Part shown: positions 32,401 through 41,200 of the stretch, in pieces | Numbering within the stretch: the first letter of the stretch is position 1 | Layout of the letters: every line of letters starts with the position of its first letter | Assembly (NCBI GenBank): GCA_963576725.1 | Contig: OY755247.1 | Span: 17,486,526 to 17,550,525 of the forward strand | Reading direction: 5' to 3' | Origin: Azorinus chamasolen | Lineage: Eukaryota; Mollusca; Bivalvia; Cardiida; Solecurtidae | Length of the DNA: 64,000 bases | The notes under the pieces: model-generated | Database searches by the model: none | What the model was told of the DNA's origin: nothing | The model's input: only the letters and a program-made list of their open reading frames with translations | Translations under genes and position numbers: made by a program

Positions 32401-33076
32401 GCCCCATAGTCTGTCTAATGTAAACAAGGTGGTATTGTATGGGTTATCAGTACTGTGCAAGTTGGTATGAAATCAATGTCAACCAGTCTTCTTTGAGGCT
32501 TTTCTGAAAATTTCATAATCTGCATTTTGATTCAATTCCAATCCGATTTGTCTTTACAATAATGTGTTGTTTTTTTCTTTGCATTCCCTGTTTACCTCTT
32601 GAAATACAGTGGGTATGAATTACACGAATCAGTATAAATTTCTAATCATCAGTTCAAATATTGTTATGTGAGTTGTTGTTATTATGTCACCGACTGGTGA
32701 ATGAACAGGGACAGCCAACGCCCAACAGAGAAGCGATAGTGAGCAGTGAATCTCATTTTTCACATTATGATTCTCTTAATTGATTTCATTTTGATAGACT
32801 TGTTATTTGTCCAGGTACAGATAGATGCATGCAATATACGTTGATTGGCCCGACTGTCATTATCTGGAGCTGGTCATTGTGAACTCGAATTATGCAAACG
32901 AATTTAACCACCATGATTTTGTATCACCTTTGACGCATCGAGTCTATGTTCATTTGATATCGATTCGCTGAAAAGAGGAGATCTGTGAAATGTAGTAACT
33001 TGTTACAATATACCTCGGACAAAGAGATGATAAAAATGACACATAACGGTAGAATATATTGGTAATTGATGGTCAT
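23318..33076 (-). CDS. WBP1/VOPP1-like single-pass membrane protein with PPxY motifs (6 exons)
   Basis: Exons, in minus-strand order, are 33076-33014, 31250-31219, 29717-29601, 27608-27344, 24922-24838 and 23466-23318 (TAA at 23320-23318). They join with correct AG/GT borders and matching phases into 711 nt, 236 aa. Residues 1-20 form a signal peptide. Residues 27-45 are a compact Cys domain (ELC, GQRCCEGECC). A membrane span lies at about 65-86 (WNMWYFWFVVLFILMSCFGG), followed by a basic stop-transfer (YYKQRQR). The cytoplasmic tail is rich in Pro, Asn and Gln, with PPPY at 154-157 and PPAY at 201-204. This order matches WBP1, WBP1L and VOPP1, whose PPxY motifs bind WW domains of Nedd4-type ligases and WWOX. 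The role here is inferred. An in-frame ATG 13 codons upstream would disturb the signal peptide, so I prefer 33076. Introns hold many MITEs. No clear AATAAA was seen downstream. Confidence 0.88.
23627..23895 (-). mobile_element. pbF MITE with duplicated hairpin arm
   Basis: TTAACCTTTTCGGTGACAAA to CAGTGAAAGGGTTAA. The centre holds GCCGCCTTGAATAGGCGGC twice, joined by AGAT, between GTCCCTGATCAGAC and GTCTGATCTGGGAC. Lies in intron 5 of the WBP1-like gene. Confidence 0.85.
24553..24797 (-). mobile_element. pbB MITE in intron 5
   Basis: TTAACCCTTTACTCCATGAA to GGAGTAAAGGGTGAA. Hairpin GACACTGATCAGGGAGCTCC / GGAGCTGCCTGACCTGGCGC. Confidence 0.8.
24838..24922 (-). CDS. WBP1-like gene, exon 5
   Basis: Acceptor CTTTTACTCAG, donor G|GTAAGTG, 85 nt, phase 0 in and phase 1 out. 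It encodes a Pro/Gly/Asn-rich stretch of the cytoplasmic tail (starts VVSNPDQFPANTKSG). Confidence 0.87.
25198..25776 (-). mobile_element. pbB MITE split by a 326-bp insertion
   Basis: TTAACCCTTTACTCCATGAA to GACTAAAGGGTTAA. The insertion at 25416-25741 has ends AGTGATTTTTT and AAAAAATCACT plus inner inverted words CGAGTCCCAAGTCCTG and CGAGTCCCAGGACTTG, so it is a separate inverted-repeat element. Confidence 0.75.
25815..26042 (+). mobile_element. pbB MITE
   Basis: TTAACCTTATATTCCATAAA to GGAGCAAAGGGTTAA, TTAA both sides. Right hairpin arm lost after GGCTCCTACAGG. Confidence 0.8.
26053..26292 (-). mobile_element. pbA MITE, right end eroded
   Basis: TTAACCCTTTCCCTGTTCGG, hairpin GACCCTGATCCGACGGCTCC / GAGCCGTCCGATCTGGTTC. 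Both arms carry the same C-for-A substitution in GATCAGAC, preserving the pairing. Confidence 0.8.
26352..26601 (+). mobile_element. pbB MITE
   Basis: TTGACCCTTTATTCCATAAA to GGAGTAAAGGGTTTA. Hairpin GATCCAGATCAGATGGCTCC / GAAGCCATCTGATCAGGGTC. Confidence 0.8.
26790..27078 (+). mobile_element. hAT-like element filled with CCCTGAC words
   Basis: TATCAGGGTTGCCAC and GTGGCAACCCTGATA are exact complements. The right half repeats TTCCCTGACA-type words at least nine times. A CAGGGTTGCCAC-like end is typical of hAT MITEs, but no clean 8-bp duplication is visible. Lies in intron 4 of the WBP1-like gene. Confidence 0.7.
27083..27295 (+). mobile_element. pbG MITE
   Basis: TTAATCCTTACAGTGCGAGA to AGCGTTGCAAGGGTTAA, TTAA both sides. 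Hairpin GACCCAGATGAGAGGGCTCC / GGAGCCCTCTCATCAGGGTC. Confidence 0.85.
27344..27608 (-). CDS. WBP1-like gene, exon 4
   Basis: Acceptor TTTTTTTTTGCCAG, 265 nt, ends ...PPPYSE before a weak donor GAG|GTACTA. It encodes the second half of the membrane span, the basic stop-transfer, and the proximal tail with the first PPxY motif. The reading frame stays open past the donor for 40 codons, so retention of the intron would give a shorter protein. Confidence 0.87.
28032..28279 (+). mobile_element. pbA MITE in intron 3
   Basis: TTAACCCTTTCCCTCGTGTA to ACAGGGAAAGGGTTAA, TTAA both sides. Arms GACCCAGATCAGACGGCTCC and GGAGCCATCTGATCAGGTTC. Confidence 0.87.
28300..28602 (+). mobile_element. TgB Tigger/pogo-like MITE
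   Basis: CAGTTGAACTTCGATAACTC to ATATCAAAGTTCAACTG inside TA|TA. Central hairpin TAATACAGGTCTAAAGTAAT with AAAGCTCCCACAGGAGTTTT and complement. Inside intron 3 of the WBP1-like gene. Confidence 0.87.
28744..28909. mobile_element. Foldback element with CCGAGG centre
   Basis: The two halves are about 75-80 bp inverted copies: TAAATATCACATC...TATGGAGA, TACTGTCAACCC and CCGAGG words recur in reverse order. The centre reads ACCGAGGCGTTAGCCGAGGT. Confidence 0.75.
29601..29717 (-). CDS. WBP1-like gene, exon 3
   Basis: Acceptor TATATACAG, donor TTCTG|GTAGGT, 117 nt. It encodes the core CADGQRCCEGECC motif, an Asp/Asn-rich spacer (DDDNDND) and the start of the membrane span (WNMWYFW). Confidence 0.88.
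30007..30081. repeat. 75-bp hairpin element, second copy
   Basis: Same sequence as 10276-10350 with one arm mismatch (ATTCGAACTCC against TTAGAAT). It interrupts a pbD-like remnant at GCATAA|ATAAGC, suggesting an ATAA target duplication. It lies in intron 2 of the WBP1-like gene. Confidence 0.87.
30678..30884 (+). mobile_element. pbB MITE in intron 2
   Basis: TTAACCTTTTACTCCATATA to GGAGTAAAGGGTTAG. Hairpin centre deleted: GACCCAGATCA runs into TGAGTCTGCTG. Confidence 0.78.
31219..31250 (-). CDS. WBP1-like gene, exon 2 (32 nt)
   Basis: Microexon with acceptor TTTTATTTAAG and donor AAG|GTATGT. It reads VIAELCDNGR plus two bases, phase 0 to phase 2. It supplies the first Cys of the lumenal domain (the ELC motif of WBP1 proteins), joined to the signal-peptide exon. 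Confidence 0.83.
31291..31520 (+). mobile_element. pbB MITE in intron 1
   Basis: TTAACTCTTTACTCCTTTCT to GGAGAAAAGGGTTAA, TTAA both sides. Hairpin GACACAAATCAGATGGTTCT / GTAGCCGTCTGATCAGGGTC. Confidence 0.82.
31845..32252 (+). mobile_element. Inverted-repeat element (copy 1 of 2)
   Basis: Shares GTTGTAGAACAAAAA, ATATAAGTTCAAATTGA and the end GTAAGGACTTCCACTTTAA with 63385-63893. The left end is degraded (AAAGAGACAGTTTCTAC). No ORF. Lies in intron 1 of the WBP1-like gene. Confidence 0.65.
33014..33076 (-). CDS. WBP1-like gene, exon 1 (signal peptide)
   Basis: ATG followed by 20 codons encoding MTINYQYILPLCVIFIISLS and E, a typical signal peptide, to donor GAG|GTATAT. The exon ends in phase 0, matching exon 2. 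Confidence 0.83.
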
Positions 33077-33137
33077 CTCCGTTTGTTTATTTACCAGTTC
33101 TTCATGCATAAACTGAGATTAAAAACGAGGCTGTCTC

Positions 33138-33145
33138 TGACGTCA
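33138..33145. promoter_or_regulatory. Consensus CRE upstream of the WBP1-like gene
   Basis: TGACGTCA lies 62 bp upstream of the chosen ATG, within the likely promoter or 5' UTR. It is the palindromic CREB/ATF site. Function is inferred from sequence and position only. Confidence 0.45.
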
Positions 33146-33286
33146 TCCACATTTCAGGGACGACTTAGTTTCCGGACATTCCTGAAGTATTTATCAGTAA
33201 AAATTGGCGCTATTTGGCTTCAGGAAATGTAAGTAATCTTGTTTATCCGAAATTCGCATCGGCTTATCCGTTTAACATTGAGAGAG

Positions 33287-33352
33287 ATAGGTATAGACAG
33301 ACATACATAGACAGACAGAGACATACAGACAGACAGAGACAGACAGGAGACA
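33287..33352 (+). repeat. GACAGACA microsatellite
   Basis: Imperfect ACAGACAG/ACATACAG repeats between the WBP1-like gene and the LINE. The Arg/Asp/Thr ORF across it is repeat-derived. Confidence 0.85.
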
Positions 33353-33418
33353 AAGAGAACGTTGGGGGAAATTTCTCGAGCAAAACAGGTCAACTGTTAC
33401 CTGTTGTCGAACTCAATA

Positions 33419-33820
33419 TTAGTTACTAGTACTTAAAACTCTCCGAGCCGTCTCGTATATTTGTCCTGGTCCGGTTTGGGCGAAAGTGTCATAGCAATCT
33501 GGCTGAAATTTGTTTTTTAAATCACTCCAATGAGAATTCAATCTGCTTTTAAATATATTCAGTGTGTCTGAGGTAACCACTTTCTCAGGGAGGCTATTCC
33601 ATCGATTTATTATTCGTTGCGAGAATGTGTGCCGTCTGATGTCTAGCCTAAAACGTTTCTTTTTTAATTTTTGTGGATGACCCCTTGTTACAACATTTTG
33701 GTTAAGAGTGAAGAGTTGTGTCTTGTCAGCTTTATCTATCCCGTTTAAAATTTTGAATACTTGGATCATGTCTGCTCTAAGCCTACGATATTCTAGTGAA
33801 GGTATTCCCAAATTTTTCAT
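33419..33820 (-). pseudogene. LINE reverse transcriptase, C-terminal region
   Basis: A 133-codon frame reading MKNLGIPSLEYRRLRADM, then RGHPQKL, FSQRIINRWNSLP and VTSDTLNIFKSRL, ending in a stop. These are the thumb/C-terminal motifs of CR1- and Jockey-type LINE proteins. The upstream part is out of frame. Confidence 0.85.
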
Positions 33821-34060
33821 TCTGTCTGTATAATTTTTGTTCTGATTGCCTTGTACAAGTTTTGTAGCTCTTCTTTGAACGTTCTATATCAATTGACTCT
33901 CTTTTTTTTGTAGATTACTGACCATACTGTAGAAGCATACAGGTTTAGGAATACAGATGTATCTATATGTCTAAATGTTCTCTTGATTAGCCCTAAGATA
34001 CGGTTTGCTTTTTTGACAGATATTTGGATATGAGGAACGAATTTCAGACTGGAGTCTATC

Positions 34061-34492
34061 ATTAAATTAGTTTGGGTTGTGTAAGCCTACCCTAAACTGC
34101 TAAGGCTGACAGATGGCTCTAAAGATATTAGTTAATATTAACTAATTGTACGTAGTTTGATCGTCACTGATCTTGCTTCTAACAGTATTGTGAGAAAAGT
34201 ATTTATTGAGGATCAGAGGCCTTAAACATGTATATAAACTATAGTTAACACCTGTCAGTATTAAACGATATTTTAGCCTAATGTACATATAAAGATTTTT
34301 TACCATTATAAAATGTATACCAAAAACCTTTTCAAACCATTACTATATATATATACAAAACCATTAAGTGCATGGCACTACCTTTCCAATTAGGGAAAAC
34401 ATAACTAATATTGCCTAAAAAACGTATTGTTTATATGGACATGTCCATATCTGGCAATCATCTATATGTGTAATATGTGAAAATATGTGAAA
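34061..34492. mobile_element. Unidentified insertion inside the LINE
   Basis: Bounded by the LINE codons for IDSSLKF and DLGVI. Contains ATTAGTTAATATTAACTAAT (palindromic), a TATATATATA run and ATGGACATGTCCAT (palindromic). No ORF and no clear terminal repeat or target duplication. Confidence 0.55.
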
Positions 34493-35753
34493 TTACTCCC
34501 AAGTCCTTTTCTTCATCTACTTTATCAATTTCCTTCTCCTTTTCTATGCATTTCATGTTATAGGTCGAAAGCTCAGTGCTTTTCCCAATGTGCATATGTT
34601 TACACTTGTCTATATTGAATTTAAGTTGCCACTTCTCAGACCATGATATTAGTTTGTCTATGACCGATTGTAGATTTCTGGCCTCTTCTGCACTGTCCAC
34701 TTTCGAGAATAGTTTTGCATCGTCTGCAAACATTTTGACAGAGTTTTGTACAACCTCAGGCAAGTCGTTTATGAAAATAAGGAAAAGCGTTGGACCGATC
34801 ACGCTGCCTTGTGGAATTCCACTGGTTACATCTGTCCACTGTGACGCTGTGCCGTTTACTATTACTCGTTGCCTTCTGTTATTTAGTAGGTCTTTTATCC
34901 AGTCCAGTACTTTTCCTCGTATTCCGTATGCTGTCAATTTTTGAAACAGTCTCTGATGCGGAACTGAATCAAAAGCTTTTTGGAAATCTAAAAAGATAAC
35001 ATCTATTTCACTCCTATTATCTATATATTCTGTCCATTGATCTATCACTTCAAGCAATTGGGTAACACATGAGTAGCCCTTTCTGAATCCATGTTGGTGT
35101 TTCGTGAATAAGTTATTGCTTTCCATATGTGTCATAATACTGTCACGAACTATTTTTTCCATTATTTTACAGGCTACAGAAGTCAGGCTTATTGGTCTAT
35201 AGTTTTCTGCTTTATTTTTTGACCCTTTTTTATGTAAAGCCGTCACATTCGCAGTTTTCCAGATGTCGGGAATTTTTCCTTCATTTAAAGATTTCTCATA
35301 TATTTTAGTAAGGGCTTCTGTTAACGTTTCTGTTGTTTCGTTCAAAAATTTCGGATGACAGTTATCCGGGCCTTGGGCTTTATTCACTTTCAGTTTTTTT
35401 AGATGGTTCTTTACTTCTTCTTCTGTGATACTTATGTCAGTCAGCGGAACCTCAAAGAATTTTTCTTCTAGGTCAGAAATTGAAGACAAGTCTTCTTTCG
35501 TTAACACGCTTGTAAAAAAATTGTTTAAAATTTCAGCTTTTTCTTTGCTTTCTGTCTGAAGGTCCCCATTGCTGTCTTCCAAATTTCTTAGTATATCTTT
35601 GCACTTAGTTTTGCTCCTCACATATTTCCAGAATTGTTTTTCATCAACTTTGATATTTTCAGCCAGATGTTTCTCATAATCCACTTTAGCTTTTTTTGAT
35701 TTCGATACTTGCTTTATTTCTTGCGTGATTGTATAAATTTCTATTGTCCTCAC
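34458..35753 (-). pseudogene. LINE reverse transcriptase fragment, 431 codons
   Basis: Reverse transcriptase core with RT motifs in order: ENYRPISLTSVACKIME (183-199), HGFRKGYSC (221-229), VIFLDFQKAFDSVPH (252-266), SGIPQGSVIGPTLFLIFIND (311-330) and the catalytic FADD (342-345). It would copy LINE RNA at the nicked target. It lacks the N-terminal endonuclease and is cut off by the inserted DNA at its 3' end. CR1 clade is my best placement, from the motif spelling. Confidence 0.88.
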
Positions 35754-36384
35754 TCTTCTTTTTTGTGTACTTCAACCATTTACGTTTTTTTCTGTTTTAC
35801 TGCTTCCCTCGCTGTAGTCGTCATCCACGGGGTATCGTACTTGATGTTATACTTTCTTTGAATTAAGACTTCAATCAATCCATACATGTATAATTTATTT
35901 TAACTGAAATAAGCTGTTCTTAATCAATACACGAGGAACTTTTCTCTTAGATGCGTCTAAATTGGTCACTCGAGGATAGTTATTTCTACAATATAAAACT
36001 TTTGTATTTTGAAATATTAACATAATTATAGTTCTTCATCACATTTTTATACTTTTATAAAGTTCTGTTTTTTTATTTAAAATTGTTCTTCATTTTTATC
36101 ATTCCTGCGAAATAGCAGCCAACACTAAATATGACTATGAATGATGAAAAACACAATGAAGAATGGCAACAGGGTTATTTGAATGAAAAATAAGCTTGCG
36201 TGACTGTCAATTGATTTGGACTAGAGGATAGTATGGATAATACAACAAGCGCGAATGCTCTTATATCACTTGTATTTTCTGTGAATTCGATCATTTATAA
36301 ATTTCATGTACGCTTCGTAAGTAGCACAGAAGTTTATGTACTTGATCTCACAGATCCTATGAAACCCTCCTTCATAAGCCCCCC

Positions 36385-36440
36385 CCCCCCCACACACACA
36401 CATACATACCACCACCACCACCACCACCACCACCACCACA
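36385..36440 (+). repeat. C-tract, CA and CCA microsatellites
   Basis: Runs of C, then ACACACACACATACATA, then (ACC)n. The poly-His reading across the last part is spurious. Confidence 0.85.
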
Positions 36441-36444
36441 TACA

Positions 36445-36620
36445 CAGTGTCCAGCTGCGATAATTATTGATTCCCTGGAGTTCTCCTGCAGTGTCTAATC
36501 AGGGTCAAAGGCCATACGAGATAACGTTATGTAAGTATGCGTTGGTCCTCTGTGGTAGTAGCCCGCCTTATCAGTTAGTGTATTAGATGCCTGTGAGTCA
36601 ACACCCAAAATACACATAGG
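36445..36620 (+). repeat. Repeat, plus-strand partner of an inverted pair
   Basis: GTGTCCAGCTG, GATTCCCTGGAGT, CTGCAGTGTC, GATAACGTTATG, TGTATTAGATG and CCCAAAATACACA occur in this order here and in reverse complement at 40005-40160. The pair brackets exons 1 and 2 of receptor copy A. Confidence 0.75.
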
Positions 36621-37182
36621 TCAACATTCCTTTCGAAATGCCTTTAAACTGCACAACAGCCCCTTCATTTGTTCGGTAAACATTTTCCATGTCGAATATT
36701 AATATGAGAAATAATGAAATCATGAATAGTTCTTAACTGACTTTCTATAACGGCATATGTAAACATGATTTGTTGGTACCTAATGGTTGGAACTGTAGGA
36801 TCAGATCTAAAGTTGTTAGTCTAGACCGTACGGCCGCAATATAGCTCCACATGCAGGTATGTTTCTCTCAGGTAATTCTCGGGTAATGTCTCACTGGTAT
36901 GTTTGACTTTGTAGGAAGAGACGTCTTCTTAAAAGCTCTTAGTGCCTATAAGGAAGTCGATCACCAAGTTCTTTGTTGATAATCGGTCTGCAGACTCTCT
37001 GTGCCTAGGTTTTCGTTCCACTTTGGCCATAAGAACGTTATAATGTCACAAGCAGACAAAGCCGTCTGATCTGAGTTTACTGTGTTTGCAAAAAAAGTTT
37101 GTATGAAGGAAATGGTTAAAAGATAAGATTCTGTTAAAGACATATTTTATCACACCTTGACTTATGAATACCAAGAAGACGC

Positions 37183-37190
37183 TATAAATA
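37183..37190 (+). promoter_or_regulatory. Candidate TATA box, receptor copy A
   Basis: TATAAATA lies 238 bp upstream of the ATG in a segment conserved in all three copies (equivalents at 48239-48246 and 60594-60601). The transcription start is unknown. Confidence 0.4.
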
Positions 37191-37420
37191 TTGGATAATG
37201 TAATACAATTGAACGAATGCTAGATTCATTGTTATAGCGTGTCTTAGAATTTGTATACTAGAAATGACTAACGGTTTTAATTAAACATACATGATGTAAT
37301 TTACCAGTTCTCTAGCTAGAATGAGCATCGGATCTTATCCAGTGAACACATCATATAGACATTTAACTGTGACAGACTGCCATAACCACCTTTCGTCTTG
37401 TGCACATATCTTATTAAACC

Positions 37421-38205
37421 ATGGCAGTGTTTTATTGTTTCTATAGTATGGTGTTATGTATGGTGCTTTTGGGACTCGTCACAGGAAACAAAACGTATAA
37501 ACGAGCTACTAAGCCCCGACCAGAATATGTAGACAATGGAGTATTTTCTAAAACGTCTGACACTCTACAGTTTATCTTTCACAACTTGGAGTCTGGTACG
37601 TTAGAAAGATATCGACGCGACCAATACAATTCAAGTTTACCAGGTAAATTAAACGACGAATTTACGGACATGAATGAGAAGGAACTATACCTCAGCCGTA
37701 TTTCCGATCTTGTTCTAAGAAATCTAACTCGAGAAATGTTCTCAATTTGTCCAAATGCAGTGATATGTGGAACCACCGTCAACTTTAATTTACACGACTG
37801 GAAAAGTTGCTGTACAGTCTGCTCTTGCGAAAGAAGCTGCGTATATACCGACTCGTGTTGCCCCCACTATGTTGAACAGGCAATGAACGAAATTGATACA
37901 GAGCCCAGGGAAACATTTCCACTACCGGCGCCTGTTTGTCAACGAGCCTTGTATTTGCACGAAAAGAATGATTCTGTTGTAGTGATCAAACCAGGACCTC
38001 AATATACATTCGTTTCATCCTGCCCAGAATCATCAACGCAAAGGCAGAGATATTTCTGTCGATCAGATTCTGAAAGAGAGTTTAAGTTCGAGGACGTGAC
38101 ACCATTGTTCGACGTGTCGAAAGTCCAAAACTTTGTGAACAGACACTGTGCTCAATGCAACAATATGAACACAAGAAATGCTATTCCTTGGAAACTAAAG
38201 CTGAG
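37421..38205 (+). CDS. Receptor copy A, exon 1
   Basis: ATG at 37421, donor AG|GTGAGT, phase 2 out. Encodes the signal peptide, two NxS/T sites (NSS 70, NLT 101), the Cys cluster and the first CAQCN module. It is a single exon here, but the equivalent coding sequence in copies B and C is split by a CG-MITE after codon 45. Confidence 0.85.
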
Positions 38206-41200
38206 GTGAGTGAAAAAGAAGTTACTGATTCATTTTCCTTATAAACTTATGTAAAGTGCAAGTACATGTATTGTATGTACATGGTTAAGACAAATACATT
38301 GTGAAAAGTGTTTAGCTTTAGTAATGTAAGGAACATATATAAACCAGAGGTCCAGATAAGATGCGTAAATTGAAACAGTTAACAGACAAACTCATTTATT
38401 TCCCCACCAAACCCTATATACTTCTCTCTTCGACGCGTTTCTAAAGAGTGATCACAACATAGGGTTTGGTGGAGAAATGGCGATTTTAGTATCTGAGTAC
38501 GCACATTTATCTGTTGCCCTGTAAACTTTTAAAAAGAACATGGTGGTTGGTGCATACGAAGACATAACTATGCAGAAAGGTTAATTTTAGACATATCCAC
38601 ACCCAGTTACGAGTTCATGCCAATCTATTGCAGTATGTTTGCTTCCTTTAATCGTCATGTCCAACTGCACGCTATTTAAATCTATAATCGTGCTTATTTT
38701 CCAAAGGATGGAATAGTTAGTTTGTTCCATTTCGAAACTTGAAATAGACGTCTAATTTAATGTCTCTGCATCTTTCACTCGTATTATACAATATAAGATT
38801 GCTGCTGCACAATCTGATCAAATCTTACAATATGGAAAGATAGTCAAACAGGGAGAGTCACACACGAAATGACACCGCACCAAACATCATCAAACAAGAA
38901 ACGGTATGGCCACAAGACAAAACAAGCGTTTGATGTGTGTATGTGTGTGTGTGCACGCGCGTACGTGCGTGCGTTCGTGTGCATATTTAATGACGTTCAG
39001 CTAAAATAAGCATCTGTTTATTGAAAGTTCGTTGTATAATGTTGAATTAAACGACGGGATTGGCCCAAAGATAAACATTGATTCTCAAAACTTCATTGAA
39101 CAAAAAGCAAAAAAGGCCTATTCTGTTAATAAAAGTAAACCAGAAACTGTATGAGTAATGCAGGAAACGCCACATACTAAACACAGTCACTCGAAGAGCA
39201 CCGTAATAAAAAGACCAGTAAATGTATAAGCCTATCAAAAGAATAACAGAGGCACACAAGGGCATACCAAACAAACATTAACGAGAAGATGAAAGTACTG
39301 CATTGGAACGGTCAGTAAGAGGTGTCACTTGAAGTCAGGTTACCTAGTAGGTGTCTGTGGAAATATTGCATGCATTTTCAGTATTGAACGTTGAAGGGAA
39401 ACGGTAGTAAGTGATATCTAGAATATGTTGCCAAACAAAATCCAAAAATAGATTTAGCTTGACTAACCAAAATTGGCACAGCATCATGTTTTGGTAATTA
39501 AAGGCATATTTACTCGAAAAAATGATGGGATCGTAGATCATAAATGCGGACCCAACTACTTATTTTGTCATTTATGTCTTCAGCTGTACCCTTTATCCAC
39601 TTGAAGCTACCGAGCTCTCACTGATCGAAAAAGAGGTGCGCCATAGGAATGATTGTTTTGTCGAATTCTTTCCGCCTGACGAAAGGGCCTTAGCAACATT
39701 TTGTGACCCAGAAAAAATCAGCACATGTAACAAAACAGGTCTCTGGAGCATGTACGACTACCATTTGGAATATGCATGCAGTGTTTACCCACTTAAATTC
39801 TCGACATTAACTGCGAGGTAAGTACAATTCGTTGAAATTGTTAACAGGACCAAAAACAATCTGAACCCCTTTCTCCATATACAAGTATTCGCTTTTCTAT
39901 TCCTTTGCAAACAGAGTAGGCCAAGATCAGACTGTTCCTATTGGAGCGTGTCTGGATAACGCGACGTGTAGACATTTCGAGAGGAGTGTTCACCCATTCA
40001 CACATGCTGTGTATTTTGGGTAGTGTCTCTCTGTCATCTAATACAGAAACTGATATCACAGAGGAGCAAGGTATAATTGCATAACGTTATCTCATGGCTA
40101 TTGACCCTGACTGGACACTGCAGGGGCACTCCAGGGAATCAATAATCACCACAGCTGGACACAATACAAACAAAACAAACTTGATTTAACTTCCTAATGT
40201 ATAACTTGCAAGAACACCCACTGTGCACTTGCCCAATACAACCTAATAGTGTCTGTATAATTTAGATTTCTTAAAGAAAATATTTGAAAAAGGCAGTCAT
40301 TAGCCTAAAACGGTTTGAAAAAATGTCAAGGTTAGAAAATTTTCCTCCAGGACAGGAATATTATTTTCATTACTTTCATTAATTTATCTATTGACAGTTT
40401 TAAAGTCCAGTGGGTGAAATATATCGCCCAGATCCCAAACGAGTCGTAGTTTAAGAAACAAGACCATAGATGTCAGCAAACATATAGATAGAAGTGGATA
40501 TCAAATATTTGTAAAACTTTGGTTCTGTTAAGTTGCAAATTACGGGTTTCTTTGTTGAAACTTATTACTTTTATGGAATATTCCAGGTACAGAAACATAT
40601 TCTGTGCAGTTTGCAATGGTGAAATGATGCAATCAACACCTTTTCCTCCAATATGCGAGGCACATGATATCGTAAACATGTATCAGTTGTTTATGTCTGT
40701 AAAACTACCAGGAACAGAAGGCGATGTCAGACCTGATCCATGTACTGCCAACACTGTCTTTGATCCACTGACTGTAAGTAAATATTCCATGTACATCTAT
40801 CCCAAGTTCATAGCTTAATGTAGGTCTAAAGTAATGCTGAAAGCTCCAGTAGGAGTTGTCACATTAAGTTGTCACATATATTTCTAGATATGTGTAGTGA
40901 AACATTTTATAACAATTATGTATCGTAAATTTTGGAAGGCCAGAACTTTTAGTTAGAGTTATCTCGAAGTTCGAGTTATCCGAGTTCGAACTATAGTTCG
41001 ATAAAGAAAAAATAAAATGTAGTGTTTGCCCTCCTCTCTAATCGTTTGGCTTTTTAGGTTTGTTAAAACCCCCAGTGGTGGTTTTGCCACTGACCGCTCC
41101 AAGGCGGTACTCCCTTTGTCACCATTGCTTTTATGTTTGTGTTTGATGTTTTCGTCTCCCGTGTTTGTGTGTGCACGCGCGCGTGTGTGTATGTGTGTGT

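Larger units (their letters stand above)
33420..35875 (-). mobile_element. 5'-truncated CR1/Jockey-like LINE, interrupted
   Basis: The minus strand carries, in order, a pre-RT segment (from about 35870, several frameshifts and stops: KYDTPWM, then FWKYVRSK), the reverse transcriptase (35753-34458), and a C-terminal domain (34060-33830, then 33820-33419). The endonuclease half is absent, as expected from incomplete reverse transcription. A 432-bp insertion (34061-34492) splits the protein between DLGVI and IDSSLKF. Not autonomous. Confidence 0.85.

Noticed and set aside
34576..34999. Plus-strand ORFs of 122 and 69 residues
   Set aside because: Antisense shadows of the reverse transcriptase on the minus strand.
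36233..36463. 76-residue ORF ending in poly-His
   Set aside because: The His run is a CCA microsatellite and the rest matches non-coding flank of the receptor units.
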